DNA of 64,000 nucleotides from Diphasiastrum complanatum (taxonomy: Eukaryota > Streptophyta > Lycopodiopsida > Lycopodiales > Lycopodiaceae): positions 18,964,218 to 19,028,217 of the forward strand of contig CM055107.1 in assembly GCA_029204225.1 (NCBI GenBank), in the 5' to 3' direction. The notes below the pieces were generated by a model that was not told where the DNA came from, ran no database searches, and saw only the letters and a program-made list of their open reading frames with translations. The first letter of the stretch is position 1. The number at the start of each line of letters is the position of its first letter. A program made the translations under genes and the position numbers. Positions 1 to 11,200 of this stretch are shown here, piece by piece.

Positions 1-3000
1 TCATATGCTGGATCGATCGGTAGCAAGAGGTCTTCAAACCCCAAAAAGCTTGCTAGGGTTTTTGTAGAGAAAAACTTGGGTCTTATAGCTGTAGGAGTTG
101 AATTTCCAAGCTTTAAAGCCATGATGGTGGGCGCCCTATAGGAGCGGAAGTAAGGCCAGGAGGCCGTGGGCAGCCGCGGTGTCATCAAAATGTTGGAATG
201 ATTTGAAGGTGTCAGCCAAAACCCTTGTTTACCATAGCTACAAGGTGAGAGAGGAAGGAGGAGGAGGAAAGAGCTCATGGGAGAGCTTGGGCGGCCAATT
301 TAAGTAGGAGGGTAGTGTTTGAAGTGGGTGGCGGCTACAGGAGAAGACTTCAGGGTGCTAAACGGCTGCAGACCATTGATTTAGGACCTTCTTACATCAA
401 CGATAAAGATTGAATCATCGTGGGCCGTCAGATCAATGCCAAGCCATGGGATGAGCTTGATGTAGGTTGAAGGGGTCTGAAGGGCCATTGGGCTTCAACT
501 TCTTTAAAAATCTTCATTCTGAAATGGAGATTGGACCCGAAGGGCATGAAATGCCATTCTTCATTAAAAATCTTCATAACGAAGAATCAGTTCAATTTTG
601 CAAGGGCAATCTTTGGAGAGGCCTATCTGGCTAGAAGGCATATTTTTTGGCCATCCTTGAGCCAAAATGACCCCTGAAATTGGGTGCTTAGAGCTAGCGG
701 ACAGAGCAACATCACAATGCAGGGAGAAAGGTGTTTCGGGGTGTTTTTGTCACCATTCTATCGAGCGGAGTGCGGGTGACCTAGAGATGGGCTACATTCG
801 CCATTTGGGTACCGTAGGGCCAAGTTCGGGGAAATTTTTGGCTGGTGAAACCTGCTACAGGGCGGTACAATGAGGCATTATCGCTTTGGCATCATTATTA
901 CTTACTCTTGACAGGGTAACAGGGTGTTTGGAGGCGGTAAATGCAGTATGAGAGCAAATGGTAGCAGAATTGTGTGGAGAAAGCTAGTATTGGCGACGGA
1001 AGTGCAGTTTGGTAGCGTGATTACTCATCATTGGCGACAACTTTGAGAGGGCAAGCAATCACAGGTGAGAGGTAGGCATGGTATGTCGGTTACAGGTGAG
1101 AAATTTTTGTGATCAGGTTCAATGTCTGGGGTTCAAACCGACCAACGTCAGGTGGCGTTTTGGGGAAACGCTCTCACAGGTATGATCAGCAGTGGCATTG
1201 TCGAGTCAGGTGATAGCTACATTGACATGCATTTGTAGCTTGGAAATTTTTTGTTTGGAGGGAAATATGGGCTATCTTGGAGGTACACACATTTTGGCGG
1301 TCATAGGTGATGGAAGTGCGAGGTGGTGCCAGTTGAAAGCCATTGGGCAAGATAGCGGACTTGCATTGGATGAGCTATGTGGGGGACACACAGAGGATAA
1401 AGAATGGGTCAATAATCACACTTTGGATGCTCTTGGTGAGTGGTGAGTGTGATGATTTTGCGGTTTTGCGGTCGGTAAGTCAATTCTGATCAAGCCATTG
1501 TAGCTGTGGAGCAGTGTATCAGGTTTGTCATCAAAGAGATACACTTCAACTGCCAGTTTGGATAAGTCAAGTCAATTTTCCATATCAGTATCGCATCAGG
1601 GATGCAGATTTCAGTAATGACAGGGTGCAGATCATTTAATTTGGGCCCTAGAAGATCTCACAGGTTCACTTGGAGGGATATTGGCATGCACAGTCATGTG
1701 AGGGACTTGATGGTGGCTTTGGAGTCCACATCTCAGTGTATTCTCAGGGAGTGGTTTGGAACCATTCACAGAAGCAGCTTAGAGCTAGCTTGGAGGAATA
1801 CAGGTGGGCACTACAGGGTAGATGCTCAGATCTTTGTGATCAGGGATGGCATTGAAATACCTGGTAGGGATAACACTATAGGATGACGTGGGATGATCAT
1901 CAGGGGGAAGCTATTTCATATTGGACTTGAGTCATTGGGGACAAGACTTACAGGTGGGATTCATGATGCAATCAGAATACTGCAAATGCAAATGGTCAAA
2001 GCGTGAAGCTTTGAGAGCCAGCTCTAGATTGGAGAGCTGATGGAGATCGCACAGGGTGTGATTGGAGGGCAAACACTATGATGGATGTTTTGCTAGCAAT
2101 CTACTAGAGGGTACACTGATGGCGAGGACTTCATGGTGTGCTCATTTGGGAGTACAGGTTGGCATTACAACAAGGGGCCAGTTTTGGACATTGGCATTGA
2201 TGGGGAGACATCTACCATCACAGGCGTGGATAAGCTATCTATAGATTTCATGCATTTGGCTATATTTGCAGGCTTGGCACAGGTGTTGGAATCTCCATGG
2301 TGTAGATTCCCAGGTGGTGAGATCAAGGATAAGCCTAGAGAGAGTCACTCAGAGCCATATACCTCAGTATGATCAGGAAGACAGTAGTCTCGGGATCCCA
2401 TGAGCGGCGACTCAGGGATATGCTTGCGTTGGCATGGTGTTGGGTGGCACATAGCCAGGGAGAGTGAGCAGATGCTAGGAGCCAAGTGGAGCAGGTGATG
2501 CTTTGGAGTTCGGCTTGTCTAGTAGGATGGTGACCAGGATCAGAGACATCAGGTGAGCATAGTATGTGGATGACGAGTCCATTGGGGTGGCACTCAGGGA
2601 GATGCTATAGTTGCTCAGGTATGATATGTCATTTGATGTATGGATGATGATCTTCAGTTAGTGCATCATGTGGTGACCTAGGGACAGGTCATGCCTACTT
2701 GGAGGTAGGTGGCATGGAGTGTACCTGGGGTGGTACATATCTTGAGGGCATGGAGTGCATTACGGGATGATGTGGATCCAGCATGCCCATGGTTGTGAGC
2801 CGACAAGGATGGAGATGGTTGCTCAGGGAGCAAAAACTAATACTTTGGTGACTGATCAGGTGAGCTGCATGGTTATATGCACAGTGGTCTCCAGATTGCC
2901 ATCACATGCTATTTCTATCCATCATCTTTTGGTAAGCACGATGCAGCCTTTGATTAGATCCAGTTGGAGTCTAGTTGTACTACAGGTGGACAAATTCTTG

Positions 3001-3700
3001 GGGAGTTATCAGCGGGCAATGGATACTTGGTAATCAGATGGTACAGGGTACAGGGTTCTGGAGCTATCCTACCTGATATGCTATGGATCGTGGGTGAGTT
3101 GTTCATCACGATAGTGGATCTAGTTTGCATTTGCTTTGGCTTGGATGCTATGATGGATGTTGTGGGGAGATAGGCTCCTTGGTGGGAGGCATATATACTG
3201 GTCAAATCAGAGTTGGCAACGTCAAGCATGGAGAGTTGAACCTACATGGGATGTAGGACATGCTAATCATCATCAGTATCTCTGGGAGGTGTGCGAGCTA
3301 CTCAGGTATAGCCTATGGTGAGGTTTGTGTACATTCATTCATTGAGTCCTTGGTAGACTCTTGTGCTTGGATCATGGGGAATGGATGGGGATCAGCTTTC
3401 AAGACTTATTGGATAGTTGGATGTGCTTGGACGTGAGGGCATCTTGGTACAGGTGGAGGCCATGGTTGAGGACCTGATTTGGTGACCAGTGGTGTAGCAG
3501 CGGATCTACAGGTGGCATTGATGTTGGTATGACAGGATACCACTTATGGACAGGCCTTGGTCATGTATTTGATGCTTTATCATTCGTGTTGGTTTGCATG
3601 AGTGTGTGTGGCTTGCATGTTACCTTGTCACGGGAGTCTACATCTGAGTCGGAGTCGTATGTGGTTGTGCATTTGCTACAGTAAAACAAAGTAGTCATTT
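1..3700. repeat. Decayed repetitive DNA, strongly G-rich on the plus strand
   Basis: No convincing gene. All open frames are under about 100 codons, overlap each other and resemble no family I know. The plus strand is visibly G-rich and C-poor. It is peppered with variants of a short motif, ACAGGTG / TCAGGG / GGCATTG, for example near 1063, 1095, 1800, 1948, 2153 and 2277. Such strand asymmetry with degenerate internal repetition is common in the non-coding parts of old LTR retrotransposons, but I see no LTR, primer-binding site or pol motif, so that origin is inference. Confidence 0.4.
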
Positions 3701-3752
3701 ATGCTCATTGACTTGTAATTGTCTACTAGTTGTCTATCTGGTGAGGGTGCAA

Positions 3753-3920
3753 TCTTATGGTGGTAGTAAGATTTCCTCATGTTGAGCCTCAGCTGCTCAT
3801 TTATGTCAGCTTTACAGGTTCGTACTTGTAAGTGTCTGATAGGATGTCAGCCTAGCTAGATGGAGGATGTAAGTCTCATGGTGGCAATGGGATTTCCTCA
3901 GTTTGAGCCATGTCGCTCAT
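3753..3920. repeat. Diverged direct repeat, about 121-bp period, two copies
   Basis: A block of about 48 bp beginning TCTTATGGTGGTAGTAAG near 3753 recurs near 3874 as TCTCATGGTGGCAATGGG. Both continue with GATTTCCTCA and a GAGCC..GCTCAT segment. It sits at the end of the G-rich repetitive stretch. The 3921-4600 interval that follows is AT-richer and holds no gene that I can see. Confidence 0.55.
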
Positions 3921-4609
3921 GTGGTCCACTTGTGGTCAAGTTGGATTGGGGATGAGTCAGTTGGTCGAGAGTATGGTAGACTCTCTGTATGAGCATTGTG
4001 GTTGCATGATACTTTGTGAGTCAAACCTGGTGGTGTGTTGGTGTGCTTGAGTGTGAGTCAAGTACATGGTAGCTGTGATATGCATTACATTTTTTGGACG
4101 CTCTAGATGCTGCTGCAATATATTGTTTTTCACTCTTATCACATTTGCGCTTAAGGGAAAGAGTTAGAAATCAACTTATGATCTGATTCATTAGTATAAG
4201 CTCTAAATATGATGATGTAATTAGTGTACAATTTATTTGGTTTACTGTATATGGTTGTGTTCGGGACGTAACCCGTTAGGATATATTGATCGGGCACTGA
4301 TCCCGTAGATGGCTACTTGGGTTAGCCGGGTAGCCACACATAGGAAGAATTAGCATGTACAGAGTTATTTACAGTACTTGCTATACTTGGGGGCATGTCC
4401 CAAGTTTTTTGGTCGAATTTGGCCATATTGGGCTGACCTTAGTTTGACAGGTGGTAGGCCAATTTTAGGACACCTGCCTTTTCATGCAGTTTGTGAATAC
4501 TCTATATGTACAGTGTTTCTTTGTAATCTATTAACTTTTGTTGTGCCATCTTTGAGAGCTTGTGAGGAGTGGCTATGGTGATTGTGTGATGTGATCTGCA
4601 TACTGCACT

Positions 4610-5290
4610 AGATCCTAACAGAATCTCAACTCTATCGCCTTTTGAAGTGTCATAGACGAATCTTTCGCCAGTAAAGTTCGAGTTGTGTGGAATGACCTGG
4701 GTAGGCCTCGAAGAAAAGTAACACGATAAAAGTTTGAATAAATCAAATTAATATCAGTGTCTTCAATCAAGTCTGATTCTGGTCTATGTACTAATAGAGC
4801 AGTTTCTACTTTGATTGAATAAAGCATGCGGATTTAAGAGATATATGCGTGAGTGTGATAGACAATTTTAGACAATCAGAACAACTGAGAAAAATCATCT
4901 TTTGAGAAACTTTGATCAATTGAATTTTTATAATTCTGATTCTGATTCATCTATATACATATCTTGCTGCCTTGTTGCTTGTTGTGTTTTTACAATGAAT
5001 AAGTGCACATGTATTTATATTGTTACAGGATAGGTCTTTTGGCCTTCTTCCTTCTATAACAGTCGATCTAACCATTAAGACGGTTGATATTCAGAAAACG
5101 TCCAGAGTCGAAAGATTTTTGTTCGCAACAGTTTATTGTTCACGACATTTTATTGTTTGCGACAATTTATTGTTTGCACTAGTCAATACTTTTGAGTTTT
5201 ACGCGATACTTTCGAGTTTCGCGACAGTTTTGAGTTTCGCGATACTTTCGAGTTTCGTGACAGTCTCGAGTTCGTTTTTCAACCTTTGCC
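4610..5290 (-). other. Non-coding flank of the reverse-strand copia relic
   Basis: This stretch lies downstream, on the minus strand, of the gag zinc knuckle at 5479-5520, where protease would be expected. I cannot find a DSGA protease motif in any frame. The visible frames, such as 4615-4827 on the minus strand, are short and unrecognised. It is probably a deleted or rearranged part of the same copia element. Confidence 0.35.
5194..5267. repeat. 18-bp minisatellite, four units
   Basis: Four consecutive units alternate between GAGTTTCGCGATACTTTC and GAGTTTCGCGACAGTTTT types. They start at 5194, 5214, 5232 and 5250; the first is 20 bp and the others 18 bp. The alternation of two subtypes suggests a 36-bp higher-order unit. 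Confidence 0.8.
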
Positions 5291-5292
5291 AA

Positions 5293-6110
5293 TTAGACTG
5301 TGCACTTTGTTGGTAGAATTGAGATTTGTCTGTTGAGGTGCTCTACAGAACTATTCAATAGTGCATTTTGGTCTTTGACCATAAATGCTCCTTCGTCCAC
5401 GTCAAGATCGGGAGATGACGTGACTGTATTCGCCTGTTGATTTGGTTGCTTGCTGGCATTCTTAGCTTTGAGCACCCTACAATCTTGGATGTCATGATTA
5501 GTGCATTTGCAATACTTACATAATTGTTCTTGACTTTGCGTCAATTTTTTATTTGATGCGGACTGCTTAGAGCTTTTCTGCTTCTGTCGAATTGAGCCTT
5601 TGTTGACATATAGAGCATGAGATGATGAAGTTGACGAAGTGTCTTCACTTCTTCAATTATCTTCTTGCAACAACATAGTGATAACTCTAGTAAGAGTCCA
5701 ATATGAGTGTGTCAAGATCATCACCTAGTTCTCATATGTAGAGGGCAAGCTTGAAAGCAATGTCATAATTGCACCTTGATCTTCTTCGACAGCGGCCATT
5801 TGTTGCAAGAGATTCTTAAACTGGTTAACGTGATTCTGAAGTGAATCACCATTCGACATCTTGAGAGTGAAGAATTTTCTTCATAGATGTAACTTGGAAG
5901 TTACGTCCCTCACATCATATAGTGTCTGATATATTGAGAATAATAAGCACGAAAGCTTTACCATCCAAGGTTCTTCATCTTAAATTTCCACAAGTAGTAA
6001 TTGGATCCATTCAGCTTGTCTGCGATAAGACTTGCTTTACTTTGAGAATCTATCTGGAACTTTAGTCTTTCGATAAATCGACGACGTTAAGAATAATGTC
6101 ATATTGTGCT
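5293..6110 (-). pseudogene. Ty1/copia gag pseudogene
   Basis: Reading the minus strand from about 6023 downward gives the copia gag N-terminal signature DKLNGSNYYLWKFKMKNL. Then come RKFFTLKMSNGDSLQNHVN (about 5885-5830) and LLSSLPSTYEN, the conserved middle of copia gag. Last is a CCHC zinc knuckle, CKYCKCTNHDIQDC (5520-5479), with CX2CX4HX4C spacing. In-frame stops (for example TAG after STYEN and TGA after LLQEDN) and frameshifts make it non-functional. Gag would form the retrotransposon particle and bind its RNA. No downstream pol survives here. Confidence 0.85.
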
Positions 6111-6143
6111 ACAATAGGAAATCAACTATCTAATACTGAGATT

Positions 6144-6234
6144 TGATACCACAAATTGAAGAATATGATACTGTGATAATGATATCAATTTAATATCGCG
6201 AAAGATATCAAGTATTAGAGCTCTGATATAACAG
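6144..6234 (-). other. Candidate primer-binding sites of the copia relic
   Basis: Two minus-strand matches to the initiator-methionine tRNA site (consensus TGGTATCAGAGC) lie just upstream of the gag pseudogene. One is TGGTATCA at 6151-6144; the other is the diverged TTATATCAGAGC within 6219-6234. A 5' LTR would then lie above about 6235, but I cannot delimit it. Confidence 0.4.
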
Positions 6235-6400
6235 CATACGACTTCATTTAATTCCTTGATGGGTATTATGAAGCTAGGAGAGGAATGTTTGAAGGGTTTT
6301 GAGCAACTTTGAAATTTTGTAATTTTTTAACAAAGGATTTTTGGATTTTTTGGCAATTGATTTTTTGACAAGCTTGAAATGTTTTCATCCCTATGAGTGA

Positions 6401-6650
6401 GTGAACGGGCTGCATGGAAAGGATGGTCTTTGATTTTTTGCAAACCCATTCACTTCCCAACGATTTGAGAGGGTGAACAAGTTGCACGAAAAGAATGGTC
6501 TCTAATTGCTTGCAAACTTGTTCACCCTCCAAGGGTGTGAGAAGGTGAACAAGTTGAATGAAAGAATGGTCTTTGATTTATTGCAAACCTATTCAACCCC
6601 AACAGTTTGAGAGGATGGACGTGTTGCATGGAAATGATGGCACCCCCCAT
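6401..6650. repeat. 72-bp tandem repeat, about 3.5 copies
   Basis: Units begin near 6401, 6473, 6545 and 6617, each with GTGAACAAGTTGCATGGAAA-like sequence followed by GGATGGTCTTTGATTTTTTGC and CAAACCTGTTCACC. A distant partial echo occurs at 7575-7660. The minus-strand open frame across it (6266-6532) is a product of the repeat and is not called as a gene. Confidence 0.8.
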
Positions 6651-8294
6651 ATCTTTTTAACACGATATGGATAAGCAGCAGTGGAGTCCACTATGCACCA
6701 TGTGTTAAATCAATAATTTTAGGTGTTTTTTTGTTGCCACCATTTTTTTGCCCGATGTTGTGCTCCTACCCGTCTTCCTTCCTCCCCTTTCAAACATGGG
6801 CTTCCTTAGCCTTTCTCTTGTGCACGTCCCATGACCCCCACAACCTTCACAAGAAATGCAATGCCCTTTGGGCTTCCACATTTACTCGTTGATGGACGTT
6901 GCCAGATAAGAAAACTGGACTCCATACAATGCAATGGTAGTTAGCTTTCTATTGATTGCACATTAATATGGGCTACTTGGTGGGCATATTTGGTTTCATA
7001 ACAATCCAAGAATACTTGCAAAAATGATGAGAAAACTGAGCCCTTTCAGACTTGCGTAGTGAGAAAACAGCAATAGGCAATGTGCTTGATCAACCTCCTC
7101 TCTCGTGTAACAAGAAACAAGCAACAACAAACAACTTCCATGGCCTTCTTGTGTGCTTGTTTAGATGTTTTTGCACATGGCAACTGTTCACAGTCCACTG
7201 CTCCTGTAATTGAAATGAAGTGTGTCCCCCTCTCCTCCTTTAACAAAAAATAGTGACACTATTCTGATTAGTGATTTACATCAAGTAGTTGGTTTTGAGT
7301 AATTGATCTGATATTTTTATGTTGTATTAATCATTTCAGCATAGGTTCTCTTTTCCATTCGGCATTATCATTCTATATGCTTTCATCTTTTGTACTTTGA
7401 TGGGTTTTCCCCTCCTTAATTAATATAAAAGCAAGAGTATTATTATTCTTAAACAATTCATTTCATTCCCCCCACATCTTGTCATCGGCACTCGAGGGTC
7501 CCCCGCGCCACCCGTCACGGGCTCACTGGCCCGCCCATTACTCATCGGCATGTAGTAAGCGTCTACCAAAGGCACCAACAAGTTGCATGGAAAGGATGCC
7601 AGGCACCAACTAGATCACCTCGACTTGAGGCCATTTTCAAGGGTTGAACATGTCACATGGAAAGGTGCTCTAAGATACTAATAAGATTCTATGGCCAAAT
7701 AAATACTAAAAGTTTCAAAGGCCCCCCTTTCAAATAAAATGGAGATCCTAGTTCCTTGATCCTTCCTCATCTTTTGCCCACACGATCTGTTCCTATTTAT
7801 TTCCCCTGCCTTGCTTCTTGCAAACGCAATCTCCATATGACTGACTCTTCTGCATTTGCAAACCCTAGTTTTCAACAGATGCTGTCATTGGCGTCAACAG
7901 GGATTGCGAGCTGCAGAACAAGAGCGATGAGAAACGGTTGAGATTTGGAAGTGATTTCGTGAGTGTTAGGTTAGAAAGAAAGGATGGATGATCTAAAATG
8001 CTGCTGCGAAATTTATTGGAGGATTGCTGGTGAATGGTGTCCTTTCAGCAGCAAATACAAGAGAGTTTTGGTAAGTGAACAGATGGTGTTGCTATCTTAT
8101 TCTGTTGCTAGATTAGGTTAAAGCGGATGTTGTAGGCTAGGGTAAAAGAAGAGCAGAAGAGGGTTTGAGATTTGCGAAGAGGTTTTTTTCTGAGAAGATA
8201 TGGTTGTTAGATTAGCCTAAGGCCATGGCCGTAGCATCTCCTGACATCCTAGGGATGGATATCTGAAGAGTGCCTTAGGGTCGGTGGAGATAGA
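6651..8294 (+). promoter_or_regulatory. Upstream region and probable 5' UTR of the RING-PHD gene
   Basis: No gene seen. The stretch from about 7680 to 8294 runs into the RING-PHD start codon and is less repetitive, so the promoter and leader probably lie here. I cannot place a transcription start. A GC-rich patch at 7490-7555 (GGGTCCCCCGCGCCACCC) stands out in otherwise AT-rich DNA, without an obvious identity. Confidence 0.35.
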
Positions 8295-11200
8295 ATGGCT
8301 GTTGGAAGGAATAAGAAGCGCAGGCGGTCAAAGGTGGATGCTAGCAGTGATGGTGAGTGGTCTGGAGGCGAGGATGAAGATTTAGAGACTGAGGCAGAGC
8401 AAACAACTCACAGGATTCAAACACGAAGAGCGGTGCTTGTGGAAGCTGCCACTACAGGAAGCGATGAAGAATCATGTAGAGAAATTGCAAGAGTGGACTC
8501 TTCACCTGGAATCGTGAGGGAAGTGAGTGTGACTATTAGAAATAATAAGAAGCGCAGACGATCAAGGGCCAAGGCTAGTAGTGATAGTGAGTGGTCTGGA
8601 GCCGTGGAGGAAGATTTGGAGAATCAGGGAGAGCAAATAACAGAGAGGATTTCAACACGTAGAGCAGTACGTGCTGAAGGTGCCACCACAAGAAGCGATG
8701 AAGAGTCTTCTAGGAAAATTGGAAGATTAGGTTCTTCATCTGGAGTTGTGAGTGATGGCGACGGAAGGCTCTGTGGGAAAGTTGGAAAACAGAGCACAGT
8801 TGATAACCGTAAAGATGCCGAAAATATCTCAAGTGCTGAAAAGAATGCAGAGGGAGTAGCTATTTGTGGGGTATGTTTGTCGGAGGGCATAGACCCTCTA
8901 GATAGGGGACAGCTTGATTGTTGCGATCACTTTTTTTGCTTTGCGTGTATCATGGAGTGGGCAAAGGTAGAATCTCGCTGTCCACTATGCAAACAGAGGT
9001 TTGTTACTATCATCAAACCCCCAAGGGCAGACATGCCGAGAAGCCGTGGCAGGACGGTCAGAATTCCAACGCGGAACCAGGTCCGTACTTCGTTCTTTTC
9101 ATGCTTTCTTTGTTTGTGACATACGTCTTTTTGGAGCAGGTATAAACATGCGCAGTTACCTTGATCGTTTAAGATCACACTCCCATGCACTACTGTTTTT
9201 GGGTTCCAAGCCGCTGTCAAGCAATAGCATCATCATGATCTCTTTATATGGTGAGATTGATTTTCAGGATAGGGTTTGCTGCATGTGCAGGTCTATATTC
9301 CTCCTCAGGAAGATGGGCCTGTCGATCCCTATGCCAATACCATTTGCATGGAGTGCCAGGAGTCAGGCAATGAACACCTTTTACTTCTCTGTGACGGATG
9401 TGATTCGGCAGCTCACACATACTGTGTAGGTCTGGGAAGGTCTGTACCCAGAGGTGATTGGTATTGTTCATCTTGCGCATCAGTTTTTGTGGGCGATGCT
9501 TCTTCAGGTTCAGATGACGATAAATATGAATCGGAGTTGTCTGAACAGGTCTTGTCTGATATAAGTGCATTGGCAGAAGCCTCAATGGATGTCACTAGGC
9601 GTAGCAGACGGAACAGAAGAGCTGGCTTGATAACTAGGTCTCATCGGCGACGATTTGGACGGAGGACAAGAAGATCCATGCCGAGAGGGGCAAGAGGCAA
9701 TCGTCGTGTTCCCATCAGGCAATTGGCTGTCCAAGAGCCCAGGCCACCATCTGGCATACTACCTTCATCGAGTACAAATGCACGGACATTAACTCATCAG
9801 AGGCAATTACAGGACCGGATACAACACATGCGTCAAAATTGGAACAGTATCAGACGTGGGTCTGCAGAGTTTAGTGGAACACATCGCCCTTCTTCTGACA
9901 ATTTGGGGCCTACACCACCTATGCCTCCACCTTCCTCAGTTTTGAATGCTGGTCGCTCACAGCATGAAACCAGGTTGATTGATTCATCAGAAGTTTGCCT
10001 AGAAAACATCTCAAAAGAATCCTTACCAGAGGATAGGTTAAAATCAGACATTGAGAAAGCATGGAGGAAGTTGGAGCAGGCGAGGGCTTTAAGAGCCGTT
10101 TCAGGAACTGCAACACAAGACAAATCACCTGAACCCATTGAGCGCCAGGAAAATTCTCCAAGAGCAGTAACCCGAACAGACATGTTTGCTCATCAGTCGG
10201 CCAATTTTATACTTTTCAAAGACAATCCAATGTCTCTGAACCGCTTCATAAAAGATTATCAAGAAGGCACTTCTTCTGGTTATAGTGGTTTTATGGCAGG
10301 CAAATGTGTTAAAGACGAGTCACCTCTTGGAAACTCTTCTGCAGGGATCAAGGGTAAGTTAAAGTTGTTCTATCGAGGTGATGCTGTCAAACAGGATCAA
10401 GCACAGAAGGATGTTGGAGGTGAAGCATCTTGGAGTAAGCCCGATGTCAAAGGGAAAACATTTATACTTCCTTCCTTTGAAGATAACATTCAGATGAAGC
10501 ATCATGAGAAGTACGAGGGTCAAGGTATAAACTGGTGTACAGAAACATTTGAAGGCACATCCACAGTTGGAGAAGAATGTGAAGAGCCTGTTGTTTCTAA
10601 CATGAGACACGACAATCTTGTTCCTCATTTGCAAGGTTCTGACAACGGAGGTAGGCTTATTACTAGCCCTTCCAATGTGCCTAATGGTAGAAAAGAGTTT
10701 TGCCAAGTTAATGGGTATCTACAAGATTCAAGCATTGAAAGAAATGGTCCCATCCACTGGGATCAGACCTCTTTGCAGTCTAGTTGCAGGAAGGTTTCAC
10801 CTCCCGGAGTAGGCGTATGCATTACAGATGCAAGTCTTTATGATCATTGCAAGACAGATCCCTCTTCCGAAATCAGAAGGGGCTTGAAGCTGGTGCATAA
10901 TAAAAAGGAATTTTTGCAGAATCCCAATAAAGGGTTACAGTGCAGCATGGCCTCTGGGATTAAAAACAGTCCATCATTGACAGTTCTTCCAAAGAGTGCA
11001 ACATTATCACAAGCTCAAAGTGACTGGCCGCACTCTACTGCCCTAGACTATACAAACCCTTTACTGATGAAGCATCAGCAAACCATGTCAGATGGATTTG
11101 CAGATCATAAAAGGTCTGAGCCGATTCTTCCTGGTTGCCAAGGGTCAGTGAGTGTTCCTGTTAAGAATATGGACACTACGAAGGAGCACCAGTCAAGGGC

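Noticed and set aside
1130-1150. GGGTTCAAACC, a tRNA B-box-like sequence
   Set aside because: No A-box at the right distance and no cloverleaf; no target duplication seen.
2954-3229. 91-codon minus-strand open frame in the G-rich region
   Set aside because: Composition-driven; overlaps plus-strand frames of similar length and matches no family I know.
6266-6532. 88-codon minus-strand open frame over the 72-bp repeat
   Set aside because: 72 is a multiple of three, so an open frame simply repeats; no independent support.
9244-9585. Minus-strand frames opposite the PHD exon
   Set aside because: Antisense shadows of a strongly conserved PHD finger coding region.
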